A stretch of DNA of 64,000 nucleotides from an uncultured Pirellulaceae bacterium (GTDB lineage Bacteria; Planctomycetota; Planctomycetia; Pirellulales; Pirellulaceae): positions 1 through 64,000 of the forward strand of contig CALKGE010000006.1 in assembly GCA_938084685.1 (NCBI GenBank), written 5' to 3'. Numbering within the stretch: the stretch's first letter is position 1; each line of letters starts with the position of its first letter. The notes beneath the pieces are model-generated. The model was not told the origin of the DNA. It saw nothing but the letters and a program-made list of their open reading frames with translations, and searched no databases. This document shows positions 1 to 9,831 of this stretch, in pieces. Made by a program: the position numbers and the translations under genes.

Positions 1-2400
1 ACTCGTACCAAGAGTACTCGTCGACAGGAACTGACCATCCGAGACTCGCCACTGGTTATCCGCAAAGCTGAAGTCCACTGCCTGGTTGTCGTTGAAGTCA
101 ACATACAATGGAAGGTCTGCAGCCACACGAACTGAGACGCTCGCTTGATCTTCCTGGCCGTTGTTGTCTTTCACAATGTAATCAAAGGACCCAATACCCC
201 GAAAATCAGCTGCTGGAGTGAAGGTCACGGTGTCGTTTTTACCGTCGTTGTTGGTATCTTTGAGAGTGGTTGTTCCGTTGGCTTCCAGAACGACCGAGTC
301 GACATAAATCGATGTCCCTACCAGGTCATGTCCGTCGTTGGCAAGAACAGCGATATCAACGGGAACATTGACCACCGTCTGAGTTGCATCGTCCTCGGCA
401 ATTGGAGCAGGTACGAATTCGCGAATTTTCACTTTGTCGACAATTGGCTTGGCGCGGTTAGCCCCAAAGCCAAACAGACCAGCATTAGGGGCGGTCTGGT
501 AGGTGCGAGTCAGGACGGTAACGTCGTCAACAATAAACTCAAGTTCCGTTCCACGAATCACAAGTTCGAATTCATGCTCGTCCCGGGTAACCGTGTCAGC
601 TTTGGTTTGCAGAATCGTTCGCTGACCGTTAACCACCTGGCCCAGATACCACTGACGATTATCAACACTTCCGCCGACGAACTTGTAATTAGATGCATTT
701 ACATAATCGAATACCATATCCACATTGGAAATGTAGTCCGACACTCTGGGCATCGACACAGTTGCTGAAAACTCGACTTCCGTCGGATTCTCTACTCCAG
801 TACGGATCTTCACCAGCGAATAACTACGTCGGCTCTGCGCGACATAAGCGCTATTGGCTACTGCCCAGTTACCTTGAACCACTTCAAAGCCAGCCGGATT
901 GACCGTATTGAAATTCTGAGTCATGGGAATTCCGGGGAGCACATCTACCAGCACCGAGGCGGAATCCGTTTGTCCATTTCCATCGCCAACGACATAGGAA
1001 AACCGTTCCGCTCCGGAAAAACCAGCGGCCGGAGTGAACACCAATCTATCTGCTTTGTTGTCCTGATTCGTATCCTGCAGCTCCACCACACCATTATCAA
1101 CACCATCTACCGAAATAATATGCAGCGGCGTACCTGCGCGTTCATGGCTGTCGTTGGCCAACACATCAATTGTCACAGCGGTGTTGATTACCGATTCACC
1201 TGCGTCATTGACGGCAATCGGAGTGGGAAAGATTTCAGCAATGTGTACATTGTCAAAACGACTTCGGGCTCCAATGGCGAGCAGGCCGAATTTACCAACG
1301 TTCAGATTCGAATCAAACGTATGACTGGTAATTGCTCTGCCATCTACATGCAGCGTGGCCTTCTTTCCTTCGAGTACCAGTTCCAGTTGGTAGTTAACGT
1401 TTTGCGCCGGTGAAACACTTACCTGACGAAGAGCACGATAGCTGCCGTTAACAAATTCACCGATCACCCATCTGCCTGCGTTGGCATTGAGGCCAGCAAT
1501 TTTGTAGTTATTGTTGTCCTGATAAGCGAATACCTGGTATGCATTACGTCTGAGGCCACTGGCATACTCCAGATTGATCGTTGTTTGGAAACGAGTCTTG
1601 GCGGGGATATCAACCGTCAGGTCGACAACAGATAGAGAACGAGTTCTTTCATCGGGAGGGGTAGAGATATATCGACCACTGCTGACGGCAAACGTACCCT
1701 GAGTGACGGTCATGCCATCCGCAGTACCATCATTGAAATCCTCTGTGTAGGGAAGGATGCCGGTATCACTTACTTCGAGCGCATAATCGACAATGGTGAT
1801 TAAATCGTCGGTAACCTCGTCATTTTCACCGTAGACCAGAACCTGGTGAGCAGGTTTGACATCTGCCGGATTTCCGTCAAACACGAAGTTTCCAGCGGCA
1901 GTAGCGCGCATGGGGACGGTGAAAACCAGGTGTTCACCAGCTCCAAGCTCGGACATACCGGCCATTCCACCAACTTCATCGATTACACCCAACGCTCCGG
2001 AAACATCAATTGTCCCAGACTGGAAGTTGCTGTACGAACCGCCATGTTGAATCGCACCGGTTGCCTGAACCAGAGTCTTGTTGAACTCGACATCCATATA
2101 AGAGGTAAATACCCCTCGCGGGTCGTCTCGCAGGTCAGTCACATATCCCTGCAGATTGAAGTTCTGATTCACCACAACCTTATCAACTGGCTGTCCGGAT
2201 AAATCCGTAGCAACCAACCGCATTTGCACTTTACTGGAACCTTCGCCTTCGGCCAATTCGGAAAGGCCGCCGATAAGATCCGCCGCAAGCATCTCCCGAC
2301 GTTCCAGTGTTTCGACTGATAAGTTGGCTTCAACTTTTTTCTTTATCCACTGACGGTCATTAACTGACAACGCCGGCTTCGTTCTCCGTCGCAATTTCAT
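1..2400 (-). CDS. LEPR-XLL-type secreted repeat protein (C-terminus beyond window)
   Basis: The frame is open from the ATG at 2400 to the left edge, so 800 residues are visible and the end is missing. Residues 31-41 read TLERREMLAAD, the planctomycete LEPR-XLL-like motif found near the N-terminus of large exported proteins. Residues about 50-205 look like a cohesin-like beta-sandwich. From residue 214 a unit of about 275 residues repeats (starts near 214, 488 and 763). Each unit pairs a lectin/LamG-like stretch beginning with an acidic xxxFN element with a cadherin-like/Big_9-type stretch containing VLANDSH or VLANDGH and FTPAA. Family knowledge suggests a surface or adhesin-like structural protein; ligand and exact role are unknown. 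The repeat and motif are directly visible; the fold names are by resemblance. Confidence 0.8.
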   Translation of the reverse strand, partial: MKLRRRTKPALSVNDRQWIKKKVEANLSVETLERREMLAADLIGGLSELAEGEGSSKVQMRLVATDLSGQPVDKVVVNQNFNLQGYVTDLRDDPRGVFTSYMDVEFNKTLVQATGAIQHGGSYSNFQSGTIDVSGALGVIDEVGGMAGMSELGAGEHLVFTVPMRATAAGNFVFDGNPADVKPAHQVLVYGENDEVTDDLITIVDYALEVSDTGILPYTEDFNDGTADGMTVTQGTFAVSSGRYISTPPDERTRSLSVVDLTVDIPAKTRFQTTINLEYASGLRRNAYQVFAYQDNNNYKIAGLNANAGRWVIGEFVNGSYRALRQVSVSPAQNVNYQLELVLEGKKATLHVDGRAITSHTFDSNLNVGKFGLLAIGARSRFDNVHIAEIFPTPIAVNDAGESVINTAVTIDVLANDSHERAGTPLHIISVDGVDNGVVELQDTNQDNKADRLVFTPAAGFSGAERFSYVVGDGNGQTDSASVLVDVLPGIPMTQNFNTVNPAGFEVVQGNWAVANSAYVAQSRRSYSLVKIRTGVENPTEVEFSATVSMPRVSDYISNVDMVFDYVNASNYKFVGGSVDNRQWYLGQVVNGQRTILQTKADTVTRDEHEFELVIRGTELEFIVDDVTVLTRTYQTAPNAGLFGFGANRAKPIVDKVKIREFVPAPIAEDDATQTVVNVPVDIAVLANDGHDLVGTSIYVDSVVLEANGTTTLKDTNNDGKNDTVTFTPAADFRGIGSFDYIVKDNNGQEDQASVSVRVAADLPLYVDFNDNQAVDFSFADNQWRVSDGQFLSTSTLGTS

Positions 2401-2954
2401 TGGCATCTTCTCTGAGCAGTGTATGCTTCTCCCCTGCACACGTATTATGGGCAGAAGGTCAAATCAAAATTGGTGGTATTTCTGGTTGTCCCAAGGCTTT
2501 AAACCGACCTCACAGCGCCGATATTAGCACTTGCCTGAAAATACGGCCACTATATGGTCATTTGAGTACGGAAATTTACTCAAAGTAGGAGGATAAGTCC
2601 ACCTCAAACCAAACAGAGGTCAACCCGTCATTTCAACGTAAACTCCCTATTTTACCAAACCAAACATCGCGAACACCTGCTATTCCATGTTACAGACACT
2701 TGGTATTTGCCGCAAAACCGGAACATTTAGCCTCTATCAGCAGTAGCAATCGGGGCAATTGCGAGCGTAATCTTGACTGTTCCCGGGAAATACGATTCCT
2801 GCATTCAAACGTAAGCCATCCAGAAAAACAGTCACTGTTGGGGGTTCCTGTCAAGGAAATGTCGGTTCGAATCGAGAATTTTTGTCGCTGGTGTGACTCA
2901 CCAGGTGGTTAGCAATCGAGCCAGAACCACTTGGGGCAAAACCAGGAAGCCGTC
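2401..2954. other. Intergenic region between the repeat protein and the DUF1080 gene
   Basis: No convincing gene is seen in these 554 bp; the short open frames have no recognisable protein signature. The left part should hold the promoter of the leftward repeat-protein gene, but I see no strong -35/-10 pair. The right end contains stem-loops just beyond the stop of the DUF1080 gene, listed separately. Confidence 0.5.
2888..2934 (-). terminator. Overlapping stem-loops after the DUF1080 gene
   Basis: Two inverted repeats overlap here: CTGGTG/CACCAG (2888-2893 with 2899-2904) and a 10-bp arm pair with one mismatch (2901-2910 with 2925-2934). They lie 20-70 nt past the stop of the leftward gene, where a terminator is expected. 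No U-tract follows, so this is a weak call and could be an mRNA 3'-end structure instead. Confidence 0.3.
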
Positions 2955-3617
2955 TCAATGGTTCAGAATCTTGATACGGATATGCCGATAGGACGCTTCC
3001 TGAGCTGGACCGCCATGAACTTGTAGACCAATAATTCCCTGCCGCGCGATCCCTGCTTCCTTCTCCTGATAATCAACGGTAGTAATGCCGTTAATTGCCA
3101 TTTTGATTTGCTCACCTTCACAACGAATCACAACATCATTCCACTGATCCCTTTTGAAGTGATCCGTCACCGGCTTTTGCGGCGCTTCCACCAGAAACTT
3201 TCTTCTTCGCGACTCGTCATACAACCAGCCCCAGATATTCTTCTCGCCCATCACTCCCATATCACACTGATACCCGATCACTTCATGGTGGTTTTCGATA
3301 CGTCGACTACGAAACTGAATCCCGGCATTGCGATATTCCTTACCGATCAATCGGGCCTGCAGACGCAATTCAAAATCTCCGTACTCCTTCGTCGTACACA
3401 GGAATTCATTATTCGGTACCCGCTTTTCCTGGCTACCAGCAATGATCGCTCCCTCTTCAATCCGGAACCACTTGAGATTTCCTTCCCAACCTTTGAATGT
3501 CTTCCCGTCAAAGATCCACTCGAATCCTTCTTCCAGCGGCACTTGCTTATCAGCAGCACGCAAACCAAATGGGAACAGTAGAACGAATGATGACAATAAA
3601 GTGATTCTCAGATTCAT
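2955..3617 (-). CDS. DUF1080 (3-keto-disaccharide hydrolase-like) secreted protein
   Basis: 220 residues beginning with a typical signal peptide (MNLRITLLSSFVLLFPFGLRA, about 21 residues). The rest matches the DUF1080 pattern: an FDGKTFKGWEG element near residue 35, the ICxxEYGDFELRLQ-like strand (CTTKEYGDFELRL), and the GIQFRSR and GIIGLQVHGG segments typical of this LamG-like jelly roll. Some family members are described as 3-keto-glycoside hydrolases; planctomycetes carry dozens of copies, often linked to polysaccharide breakdown. No sugar-specific neighbour is present, so the substrate cannot be inferred. It is a stand-alone leftward gene. Confidence 0.85.
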   Translation of the reverse strand: MNLRITLLSSFVLLFPFGLRAADKQVPLEEGFEWIFDGKTFKGWEGNLKWFRIEEGAIIAGSQEKRVPNNEFLCTTKEYGDFELRLQARLIGKEYRNAGIQFRSRRIENHHEVIGYQCDMGVMGEKNIWGWLYDESRRRKFLVEAPQKPVTDHFKRDQWNDVVIRCEGEQIKMAINGITTVDYQEKEAGIARQGIIGLQVHGGPAQEASYRHIRIKILNH

Positions 3618-3687
3618 CGATTACACCAAACAGGAATAAGAAGGATCGTAATTATGGATTACCTACCAGCGACAGGAATAAGCATTC

Positions 3688-3716
3688 TAGCAAGGTTTGG
3701 ATTTCAATTCTAAAAT
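3688..3716 (+). promoter_or_regulatory. Possible sigma-70-type promoter of ilvD
   Basis: A TAAAAT hexamer (3711-3716, five of six matches to TATAAT) is preceded at 17 bp by TAGCAA (3688-3693, three of six matches to TTGACA). It is suitably placed about 95 bp before the ilvD start. The -35 match is poor, so this is only a candidate. Confidence 0.3.
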
Positions 3717-3810
3717 AAAAGGACTTTGCGAAGACGTCCCGGCCGGACCTCCTGCCGGAAAATCCCGCACCTCAAGAACCGTATCAATGCCTCATCAGAG
3801 ATAACACCCC

Positions 3811-5490
3811 ATGACAGAGTCACTAAACAAGTTCAGCTCCCGAATAACTCAACCTCGTAGCCAGGGTGCTTCACAGGCAATGCTTTATGCTACCGGCATG
3901 TCTGAAGAGGACATGAACAAGGCACAGGTAGGGATTGCCAGTGTCTGGTACGAGGGTAACCCGTGTAATATGCATTTGCTGGACCTGTCCGCAGAAGTCA
4001 AGCAGGGAGTGACCGATGCAGGGCTTTACGGCATGCGATTCAATACGATTGGCGTGTCAGACGGTATCAGCATGGGAACGGATGGAATGAGTTTTTCATT
4101 GCAGTCCCGTGACCTCATCGCCGACTCGATTGAAACCATCATGGGAGCTCAATGGTACGACGCATTGATTACAATTCCTGGTTGTGACAAGAACATGCCC
4201 GGGTGTGTCATGGCGATGGGACGGCTCAATCGTCCAGCCCTGATGGTCTACGGTGGGACGATCAAACCAGGTTGTTACAATGACCAGAAATTGGACATCG
4301 TCTCAGCATTCCAAAGCTATGGCGAATACATCGCTGACAAGATCGACGATGAAACACGACAGGCCATTGTTCGCAACTCCTGCCCTGGCGCAGGTGCCTG
4401 TGGCGGCATGTATACCGCCAATACGATGGCCACGGCCATCGAAGCAATGGGAATGTCACTCCCCTATTCCGCCTCCATCCCGGCAGTCGATCCTGATAAG
4501 GTGACTGAATGTCATCAGGCCGGCGATGCCATTAAAAAACTGATGGAGCTGGATCTCAAACCACGCGACATCATGACTCGTGAAGCCTTCGAAAATGCCA
4601 TGGTGATGGTGATGGCATTAGGCGGCTCCACCAATGCGGTACTGCACCTGCTGGCGATCGCTCGCAGCGTTGACATTGACTTGACGATTGACGACTTCCA
4701 GTCGGTCAGCGATCGCATCCCTTACATTGGCGATCTTAAACCTTCCGGTAAGTACGTTCAGGAAGACCTCCACAGCGTTGGTGGAACACCGGGCGTCATG
4801 AAGTACATGCTGGAAAAAGGATATCTCAATGGTGATTGCATGACAGTCACAGGGAAAACTCTGGGAGACAACCTGGCGGAACTCCCAGGTCTGGCGGAAG
4901 GTCAGACAATTGTCCAGACAGTTGAAGAGCCAATCAAGGCCTCAGGGCATCTGCGTATTTTACGAGGCAACGTAGCTCCGGAAGGTGCAGTTGCCAAAAT
5001 CACAGGAAAAGAAGGACTCAGTTTTACCGGAATTGCCAATTGTTTTGACAGTGAAGAGGAAATGCTCAAAGCATTGGAAGAGGGAAAAATTGTCGCCGGC
5101 AACGTGGTCATTATCCGTTACGAAGGTCCTCAGGGTGGACCTGGCATGCCAGAAATGCTGACACCCACTTCTGCAATTATGGGAGCCGGATTGGGTGACG
5201 AGGTAGCCATGATGACCGATGGTCGATTCTCTGGTGGCTCTCACGGATTCATTGTTGGACACGTAACTCCGGAAGCTCAGGTCGGTGGACCTATCGCACT
5301 GATCGAAAACGGGGACACCATCACAATTGATGCCGAAAACAACGTCATCACTGTAGACCTGTCCGACGACGAATTGGCTGCCCGTGCCGCTCAATGGGAA
5401 GCACCGGCTTACAAAGTCAATCGTGGAACGCTTTACAAGTACATCAAGTGCGTTAAGAGCGCCTCGGAAGGCTGTGTCACCGACGAATAA
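3811..5490 (+). CDS. ilvD: Dihydroxy-acid dehydratase IlvD
   Basis: 559 residues, the normal family length. The enzyme dehydrates 2,3-dihydroxy-3-methylbutanoate and its ethyl homologue to the 2-oxoacids, the third step of valine, leucine and isoleucine synthesis, in the cytoplasm. The Fe-S cluster cysteines expected for IlvD are visible: Cys52 in GNPCNMHL, Cys125 in GCDKNMPG (followed by the lysine that is carbamylated in the family) and Cys197 in [14 protein letters not shown]. The C-terminal half contains [17 protein letters not shown], a conserved active-site block. There is no Shine-Dalgarno at the ATG. No other branched-chain genes are adjacent; the next gene (5568) may be co-transcribed. 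Confidence 0.96.
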   Translation: MTESLNKFSSRITQPRSQGASQAMLYATGMSEEDMNKAQVGIASVWYEGNPCNMHLLDLSAEVKQGVTDAGLYGMRFNTIGVSDGISMGTDGMSFSLQSRDLIADSIETIMGAQWYDALITIPGCDKNMPGCVMAMGRLNRPALMVYGGTIKPGCYNDQKLDIVSAFQSYGEYIADKIDDETRQAIVRNSCPGAGACGGMYTANTMATAIEAMGMSLPYSASIPAVDPDKVTECHQAGDAIKKLMELDLKPRDIMTREAFENAMVMVMALGGSTNAVLHLLAIARSVDIDLTIDDFQSVSDRIPYIGDLKPSGKYVQEDLHSVGGTPGVMKYMLEKGYLNGDCMTVTGKTLGDNLAELPGLAEGQTIVQTVEEPIKASGHLRILRGNVAPEGAVAKITGKEGLSFTGIANCFDSEEEMLKALEEGKIVAGNVVIIRYEGPQGGPGMPEMLTPTSAIMGAGLGDEVAMMTDGRFSGGSHGFIVGHVTPEAQVGGPIALIENGDTITIDAENNVITVDLSDDELAARAAQWEAPAYKVNRGTLYKYIKCVKSASEGCVTDE

Positions 5491-5567
5491 TAGTCACCGA
5501 TCCCTTTGGTTGCCTCCGGTAATACTCTGAGGCTGACCTCTCCTTTATCTCATCTAATATAAAATCC

Positions 5568-6056
5568 ATGATCACTTCATTCATTCAGGCATTTGAATTC
5601 AACCGGACACGTACTCTGGGAACACTCGATCAAATCGCAGCCCTGGCTGACCCGCAGAAAGCATTGGGCTGGCGAGCGGGTGAGGGGCGCGCCCACATCG
5701 GTTGGCAGTTGGCACACATCGGTATTACCGAAGAACTCTTTGGCGTTGACCGACTGGCGAAACGTCATGAAGATGCCCGCCATCAGGCCATTTGGGATCG
5801 ATTCCGAGGAGGTTCCACTCCGGATGACGACATCCTCACTGTCGCTGAAATCCGAGAGATTCTCGAGGACGGCCGTAATATCATGCTCGACACGCTGGGG
5901 CGATTCACCAACGACCAATTAGATAGTTTTGTCTGGGTACACCCTCGACTGGAAAAAGAACTGACCCTGCGTACCACTCTCAGCATCATCAATTGGCACG
6001 AAGCTCATCATCAGGGACAGGCCCATTTTACGCTGAATCTCTTTAACAACTCCTGA
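5568..6056 (+). CDS. DinB-like (DinB_2) metal-binding protein
   Basis: 162 residues, a typical length for the DinB/YfiT four-helix-bundle superfamily. Three histidines in the usual pattern are seen: His50 in WQLAHIG, and His144/His148 in NWHEAHHQGQAH near the C-terminus; they would coordinate a divalent metal. Family members include thiol S-transferases and stress-induced proteins, but the substrate here cannot be told. It follows ilvD by 77 bp on the same strand and is convergent with the ABC gene at 6110. Confidence 0.82.
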   Translation: MITSFIQAFEFNRTRTLGTLDQIAALADPQKALGWRAGEGRAHIGWQLAHIGITEELFGVDRLAKRHEDARHQAIWDRFRGGSTPDDDILTVAEIREILEDGRNIMLDTLGRFTNDQLDSFVWVHPRLEKELTLRTTLSIINWHEAHHQGQAHFTLNLFNNS

Positions 6057-6109
6057 CACCCTAAGGCTCCCAGTCAGACGGGGCATCGGTATCACTTTCT
6101 CTAATACCT

Positions 6110-7042
6110 TTAGAAGTTGGCTCCCGTCCCTTTGGTGAGTGTCATAAATGCCTTCTCCAGATCGATCGGTTCTTCCTGGAACAGCTTGAGGCCAAAGCCA
6201 GCATTGATCAGCACGGCAGGAATATGGCTGTAATCTTCACACGCTTCAACCAGAGTCACGATTAGTTGCTGGTCCACCATTTCCAGACTATCGACATCCG
6301 GATGTTGCTCCAACTCACGGGCCGCCTGTGCTGAATCACCCGAGACCATCACATTTAACACGACCTGTTTTCGCATCTCACGCATAATGTCGTTCACGGC
6401 CGAGTTCACTGTCATGACGCCTCTGTCGATAATGCCAATCTTGTTACAGACGTCTGCCAGCTCTGGAAGGATATGACTGGAGACAATAATCGTCTTTCCG
6501 GTTTTACCCAGTCGCCTGAGCAACTCGCGCATTTCGATACGCGCTCGGGGATCGAGACCACTTAACGGTTCGTCCAACAGCAGAACCTGAGGATCATGCA
6601 GTAAAACGCGTGCCAATCCCAGTCTCTGCGTCTGCCCACGGGACAATGTGTTAGCGTATGCGTCCCGCTTAAAATCGAGATCGACGATTTCCAGCATCTC
6701 GTTACACCGCTTACGACGTGCCTCGCCCTTAATGCGATACGCCGCTGCAAAAAACTCGAGATACTCTATGACTTTCATGTCATCATAGACTCCGAAAAAG
6801 TCTGGCATGTATCCGACAAGCCGGCGGATTTCCTTGGGTTTGGTATAGATGGAGTTTCCACAAACATAGGCTTCCCCCGACGTTGGATTCAACAGCGTCG
6901 CGATAATCCTCATGGTCGTCGTCTTCCCAGCACCATTGGGACCGATAAACCCGAACAAATCTCCTTCGTCCAGTTCCAGGTCGATATCCCGTATGGCGTA
7001 CATATCACCATACTTCTTCGTTAATCCTCTGGTCTCAATCAC
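6110..7042 (-). CDS. ABC transporter ATP-binding protein
   Basis: 310 residues from a GTG start at 7042, chosen because the protein then begins VIETRGLTKKYG, the usual family N-terminus, with GGAAGGGG upstream; a TTG eight codons earlier is the alternative. Walker A GPNGAGKTT (about 34-42), signature LSRGQ (133-137) and Walker B VLLLDEP (153-159) are intact. The signature has Arg in place of the first Gly. The subfamily is that of ABC-2-type exporters (CcmA/DrrA/GldA-like). It lies 55 bp downstream of the 738-residue membrane protein, which is its likely functional partner; no classical permease is in the immediate neighbourhood. Substrate unknown. Confidence 0.88.
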   Translation of the reverse strand: MIETRGLTKKYGDMYAIRDIDLELDEGDLFGFIGPNGAGKTTTMRIIATLLNPTSGEAYVCGNSIYTKPKEIRRLVGYMPDFFGVYDDMKVIEYLEFFAAAYRIKGEARRKRCNEMLEIVDLDFKRDAYANTLSRGQTQRLGLARVLLHDPQVLLLDEPLSGLDPRARIEMRELLRRLGKTGKTIIVSSHILPELADVCNKIGIIDRGVMTVNSAVNDIMREMRKQVVLNVMVSGDSAQAARELEQHPDVDSLEMVDQQLIVTLVEACEDYSHIPAVLINAGFGLKLFQEEPIDLEKAFMTLTKGTGANF

Positions 7043-7097
7043 GATTCCAACGACCCCTTCCGGCAAACACTGGTCAATCCGTATCCCGCATCCCGTA

Positions 7098-9314
7098 TCA
7101 AGGAGCGGAATTTACCTTAAATACAACCCGGTAAAAATGATTCTCTGTCTCCAATCCCACCTGCTGCCCGCCACTGACGACAAAACTGCTTTGTCCCTGT
7201 GCGGTGCGACCAACCAGTACTGCCCGATTGTACGACAGCGAATGACTCAAATCTAAAAACTCTTCATACCGGTTAATTAGTCCGGTGTACTTGGCGCCAC
7301 CAATATCCTGATTGAACATCATTTGTTTGACGATGCGTTGAGTAGATTCCTGCATCACCTTCCAACTACGTCGATTCCCTTTATTACTTCCATCCTGATA
7401 CCGTGAATAATAATTATCGATTCCTTGAGAATCACCGCTAACATCAAAGATATCAATCGACTCGCCTGCTTCGAAGGTTCGGCCAATCGGGTAGACACGG
7501 CCATCAAATAAAATCTCGACTTCATACAAATCGAAATCAAACGGATTTGTGACTGTCCCCCGCAGAGCTCCACTGATGGGGTCCGCATATAATTCCGGCT
7601 GGTTGCCAATCTCTGTCTTCCCGGACCAGCGACTGCGAATAATTTTCGTGCCACCATGTTGCACCGGAATCGAGTCAATCTGCGCTGCCGATACATCAAT
7701 CTGGTACTGATGATTGATGTAGGTCTGAAAACTTGTACGCCCTAATGCTCCCAATCCGGTTCCCGGCAGACCATGCCAGCCAGTGGTGGTAAAGTCCCGC
7801 TTGATTTGAATACCAGGGTCACTCTCATCGGTACCAGCATGCGACTCCAGATGAACATCAAACGCGGCCACCTCGGGACTGTAAACAGCCAGGTATTCCG
7901 TCCCACGCACCGTCCCAGTTGCCGCATCGATATCCACAATGTGCAATTGATTCATCATCGGTTTGTCTGCCGGCAAGGTTTGCGTCATGACAATGATTAC
8001 AACTGCGATCAGCACAACCGCACTCGGAAACGTCACCCAGGTCCAGTGCAAGCGATTCAGTTTTCGCAACAGAAAGAAATCCAGCGGACCAATCATCAGG
8101 ACAAACAGGGCCAGCAGTGCTGCTATCCAGATAAACTGCACTGGAGTCACACTGTCAAACTGTTCCAACTGGGACCGTAGCTGTCCCGAAAGATCCCGGT
8201 AGCCAGCATGATTGCCACTGTCACCGGATAACGAATCGTCGTCATCACCAGCATTTCTCCCCACGGCAATCAATTTTTCCAGTACGCGCCCCGTTGAACT
8301 CCACTGGTCCAGAGGTGGTATATCAATATCAAAGGCAACATATACGACCATTCCAAACCCCCGTACACTTCGGACAACCAGCGGATGCAAAGCCTGTGCA
8401 TTTTCCTGATCCCGCAGGATCACGCGCCCGTCGGTGACATCCAGTGTCGCCAAAGGATTATTCGTCGAGCTCAGAAACAGACGCTGCTGGGCGTTTCCGT
8501 AATTCTCCAATCCTGAAGTTTGCCACTGCTCGGCTGTTCCTGTTACCACTCCCGGAATCAGATCGGCCAGCGGCGAGTTATCCTCGACCATGCTGACAGC
8601 GTTTTTCCCGGCAAATAGAATCAACCGCCCTCCCTGATAAACCCAGTCCCGAATCGCTCGGGCCTGCTGAGGAGATAACTGATCGAGAATACCGGACTCA
8701 GCTGTTGGCAAAACCATCAGGTCAATCGACTCGTAGCCAATCCATTCAGCAGGCAATCGATCAAACTGATCCTGTCGAATCAGCGACAACTCGACCAGAT
8801 CCGCATCGGCCGAAAGCGAACTCTGCAAACGGGAACGGCTCAGAGGTAAGTCTTTACCCAACTGGAGAATGAAATACGAAGTCGCTTTACGATTTCCCCC
8901 GCCAGCCTCATCGAACAACCTTTGGTCGACGTACGCCTGAGTCTCCTGCGACTTGATGCCGGCGACAACACGCCACGGCAGCCGCCCCACTTTGATGTAC
9001 TGCACCAAGGAAGACGATTCTCCTGGAGCCAATTCGAATAATTGCGTCTGATCACTATAGGTGATCATTACGCCGTCAACATCTTCGGCCTCAACGACAA
9101 ACTGTCCCTGGAAGACGTCCCCGCTCTGGTTGGTCACTTCGGCATGCACCGGAATCCACACACCACGTTTGAATTCTCCGCCAAACCCTAACTCATACTC
9201 AACCCGCAAAGCACTTGTCGCTGGCTCTTGAGCCCGACAATCAGCCGGCTGGAGAAACCACAATAGCAGACACCCGGCAAGGATCCGTCGTAGATGGCAA
9301 GCAAGTGGATTCAT
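7098..9314 (-). CDS. Secreted/membrane-anchored protein with a GATase-like domain
   Basis: 738 residues from the ATG at 9314, where a good signal peptide starts (ILAGCLLLWFLQPADCRA); an ATG 15 codons earlier is less likely. The N-terminal about 150 residues are beta-rich. A central segment (TAESGILDQLSPQQARAIRD... GGRLILFAG) resembles the class I glutamine-amidotransferase-like fold without obvious catalytic residues. A transmembrane helix follows near residue 400 (FIWIAALLALFVLMIGPLDFFLL) and another at about 425-450; the C-terminal 300 residues are beta-rich. This architecture is common next to ABC ATPases in planctomycetes, suggesting an envelope export or gliding-type complex. No precise function can be assigned. 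Confidence 0.72.
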   Translation of the reverse strand: MNPLACHLRRILAGCLLLWFLQPADCRAQEPATSALRVEYELGFGGEFKRGVWIPVHAEVTNQSGDVFQGQFVVEAEDVDGVMITYSDQTQLFELAPGESSSLVQYIKVGRLPWRVVAGIKSQETQAYVDQRLFDEAGGGNRKATSYFILQLGKDLPLSRSRLQSSLSADADLVELSLIRQDQFDRLPAEWIGYESIDLMVLPTAESGILDQLSPQQARAIRDWVYQGGRLILFAGKNAVSMVEDNSPLADLIPGVVTGTAEQWQTSGLENYGNAQQRLFLSSTNNPLATLDVTDGRVILRDQENAQALHPLVVRSVRGFGMVVYVAFDIDIPPLDQWSSTGRVLEKLIAVGRNAGDDDDSLSGDSGNHAGYRDLSGQLRSQLEQFDSVTPVQFIWIAALLALFVLMIGPLDFFLLRKLNRLHWTWVTFPSAVVLIAVVIIVMTQTLPADKPMMNQLHIVDIDAATGTVRGTEYLAVYSPEVAAFDVHLESHAGTDESDPGIQIKRDFTTTGWHGLPGTGLGALGRTSFQTYINHQYQIDVSAAQIDSIPVQHGGTKIIRSRWSGKTEIGNQPELYADPISGALRGTVTNPFDFDLYEVEILFDGRVYPIGRTFEAGESIDIFDVSGDSQGIDNYYSRYQDGSNKGNRRSWKVMQESTQRIVKQMMFNQDIGGAKYTGLINRYEEFLDLSHSLSYNRAVLVGRTAQGQSSFVVSGGQQVGLETENHFYRVVFKVNSAP

Positions 9315-9507
9315 GAACTGGAACGGATCACTGGGGGGAGAAAAAGAGGGGATCAACATTTGGGTGACGGGACAAACCTAAGCTCCGCTAGCCTTTCTAA
9401 AAGAGACCATCGGTGTTTCTACTTCATCGGCAATTGAGCTAAAGAATGTACCGCCTTATTCACGATTCGGTCCAAGGTTTTCGACTTGGCACATCGTTCG
9501 ACTCCAG

Positions 9508-9825
9508 TCAAGGTTTTTCAGAGTCACTGCACTGGCAAACATACTGATGGCATCCTGGACAACCCTCACCATACTTACGCCGTATGGCTTCGTTCAAGTC
9601 AATTTCTGCGACATTGGCAATGGTCGTCAGCCACGCCAGGACATCTGCAAATTCTTCAGATTGCTCCTGCTTCGAACCACTCCGTAACGCAGCGGCCAAT
9701 TCGCCAACTTCCTCCATCAGCCACATGAAGGTCCCATCAATGCCTCTTTCTACGTCCTTCTCCATATACATGGTTCGGATTAAGGATTGAAATTCTGAGA
9801 AACTGATCTGAGTATCTTCTGACAT
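9508..9825 (-). CDS. MazG-like nucleotide pyrophosphohydrolase
   Basis: 105 residues. The MazG fold's metal-binding pattern is clear: EExxE in WLMEEVGELAAALR (Glu38, Glu39, Glu42) and EEFAD (Glu57, Glu58, Asp61), followed by the DVLAWLTTIANVAEIDL helix. Such enzymes hydrolyse NTPs or dNTPs to the monophosphate and pyrophosphate, often as house-cleaning. After the domain there is a Cys-rich tail with Cys89, Cys92, Cys97 and Cys99, which could bind zinc. It is the last gene of a leftward cluster, 6 bp after the Rieske gene. Confidence 0.85.
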   Translation of the reverse strand: MSEDTQISFSEFQSLIRTMYMEKDVERGIDGTFMWLMEEVGELAAALRSGSKQEQSEEFADVLAWLTTIANVAEIDLNEAIRRKYGEGCPGCHQYVCQCSDSEKP

Positions 9826-9831
9826 TGGAAA

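Noticed and set aside
2700..2912. 70-codon plus-strand open frame in the 2401-2954 gap
   Set aside because: No ribosome-binding site, family resemblance or neighbouring operon supports it.
5508..5538. Imperfect stem after ilvD as a terminator
   Set aside because: The stem has a short GC core (GCCTC/GAGGC) and a 12-nt loop, and the following T-rich stretch is interrupted; the next same-strand gene is only 77 bp away.
9534..9563. CPGCH in the MazG-like protein as a haem c site
   Set aside because: The protein has no export signal, so haem c attachment is not expected; the cysteines form a wider Cys-rich tail.
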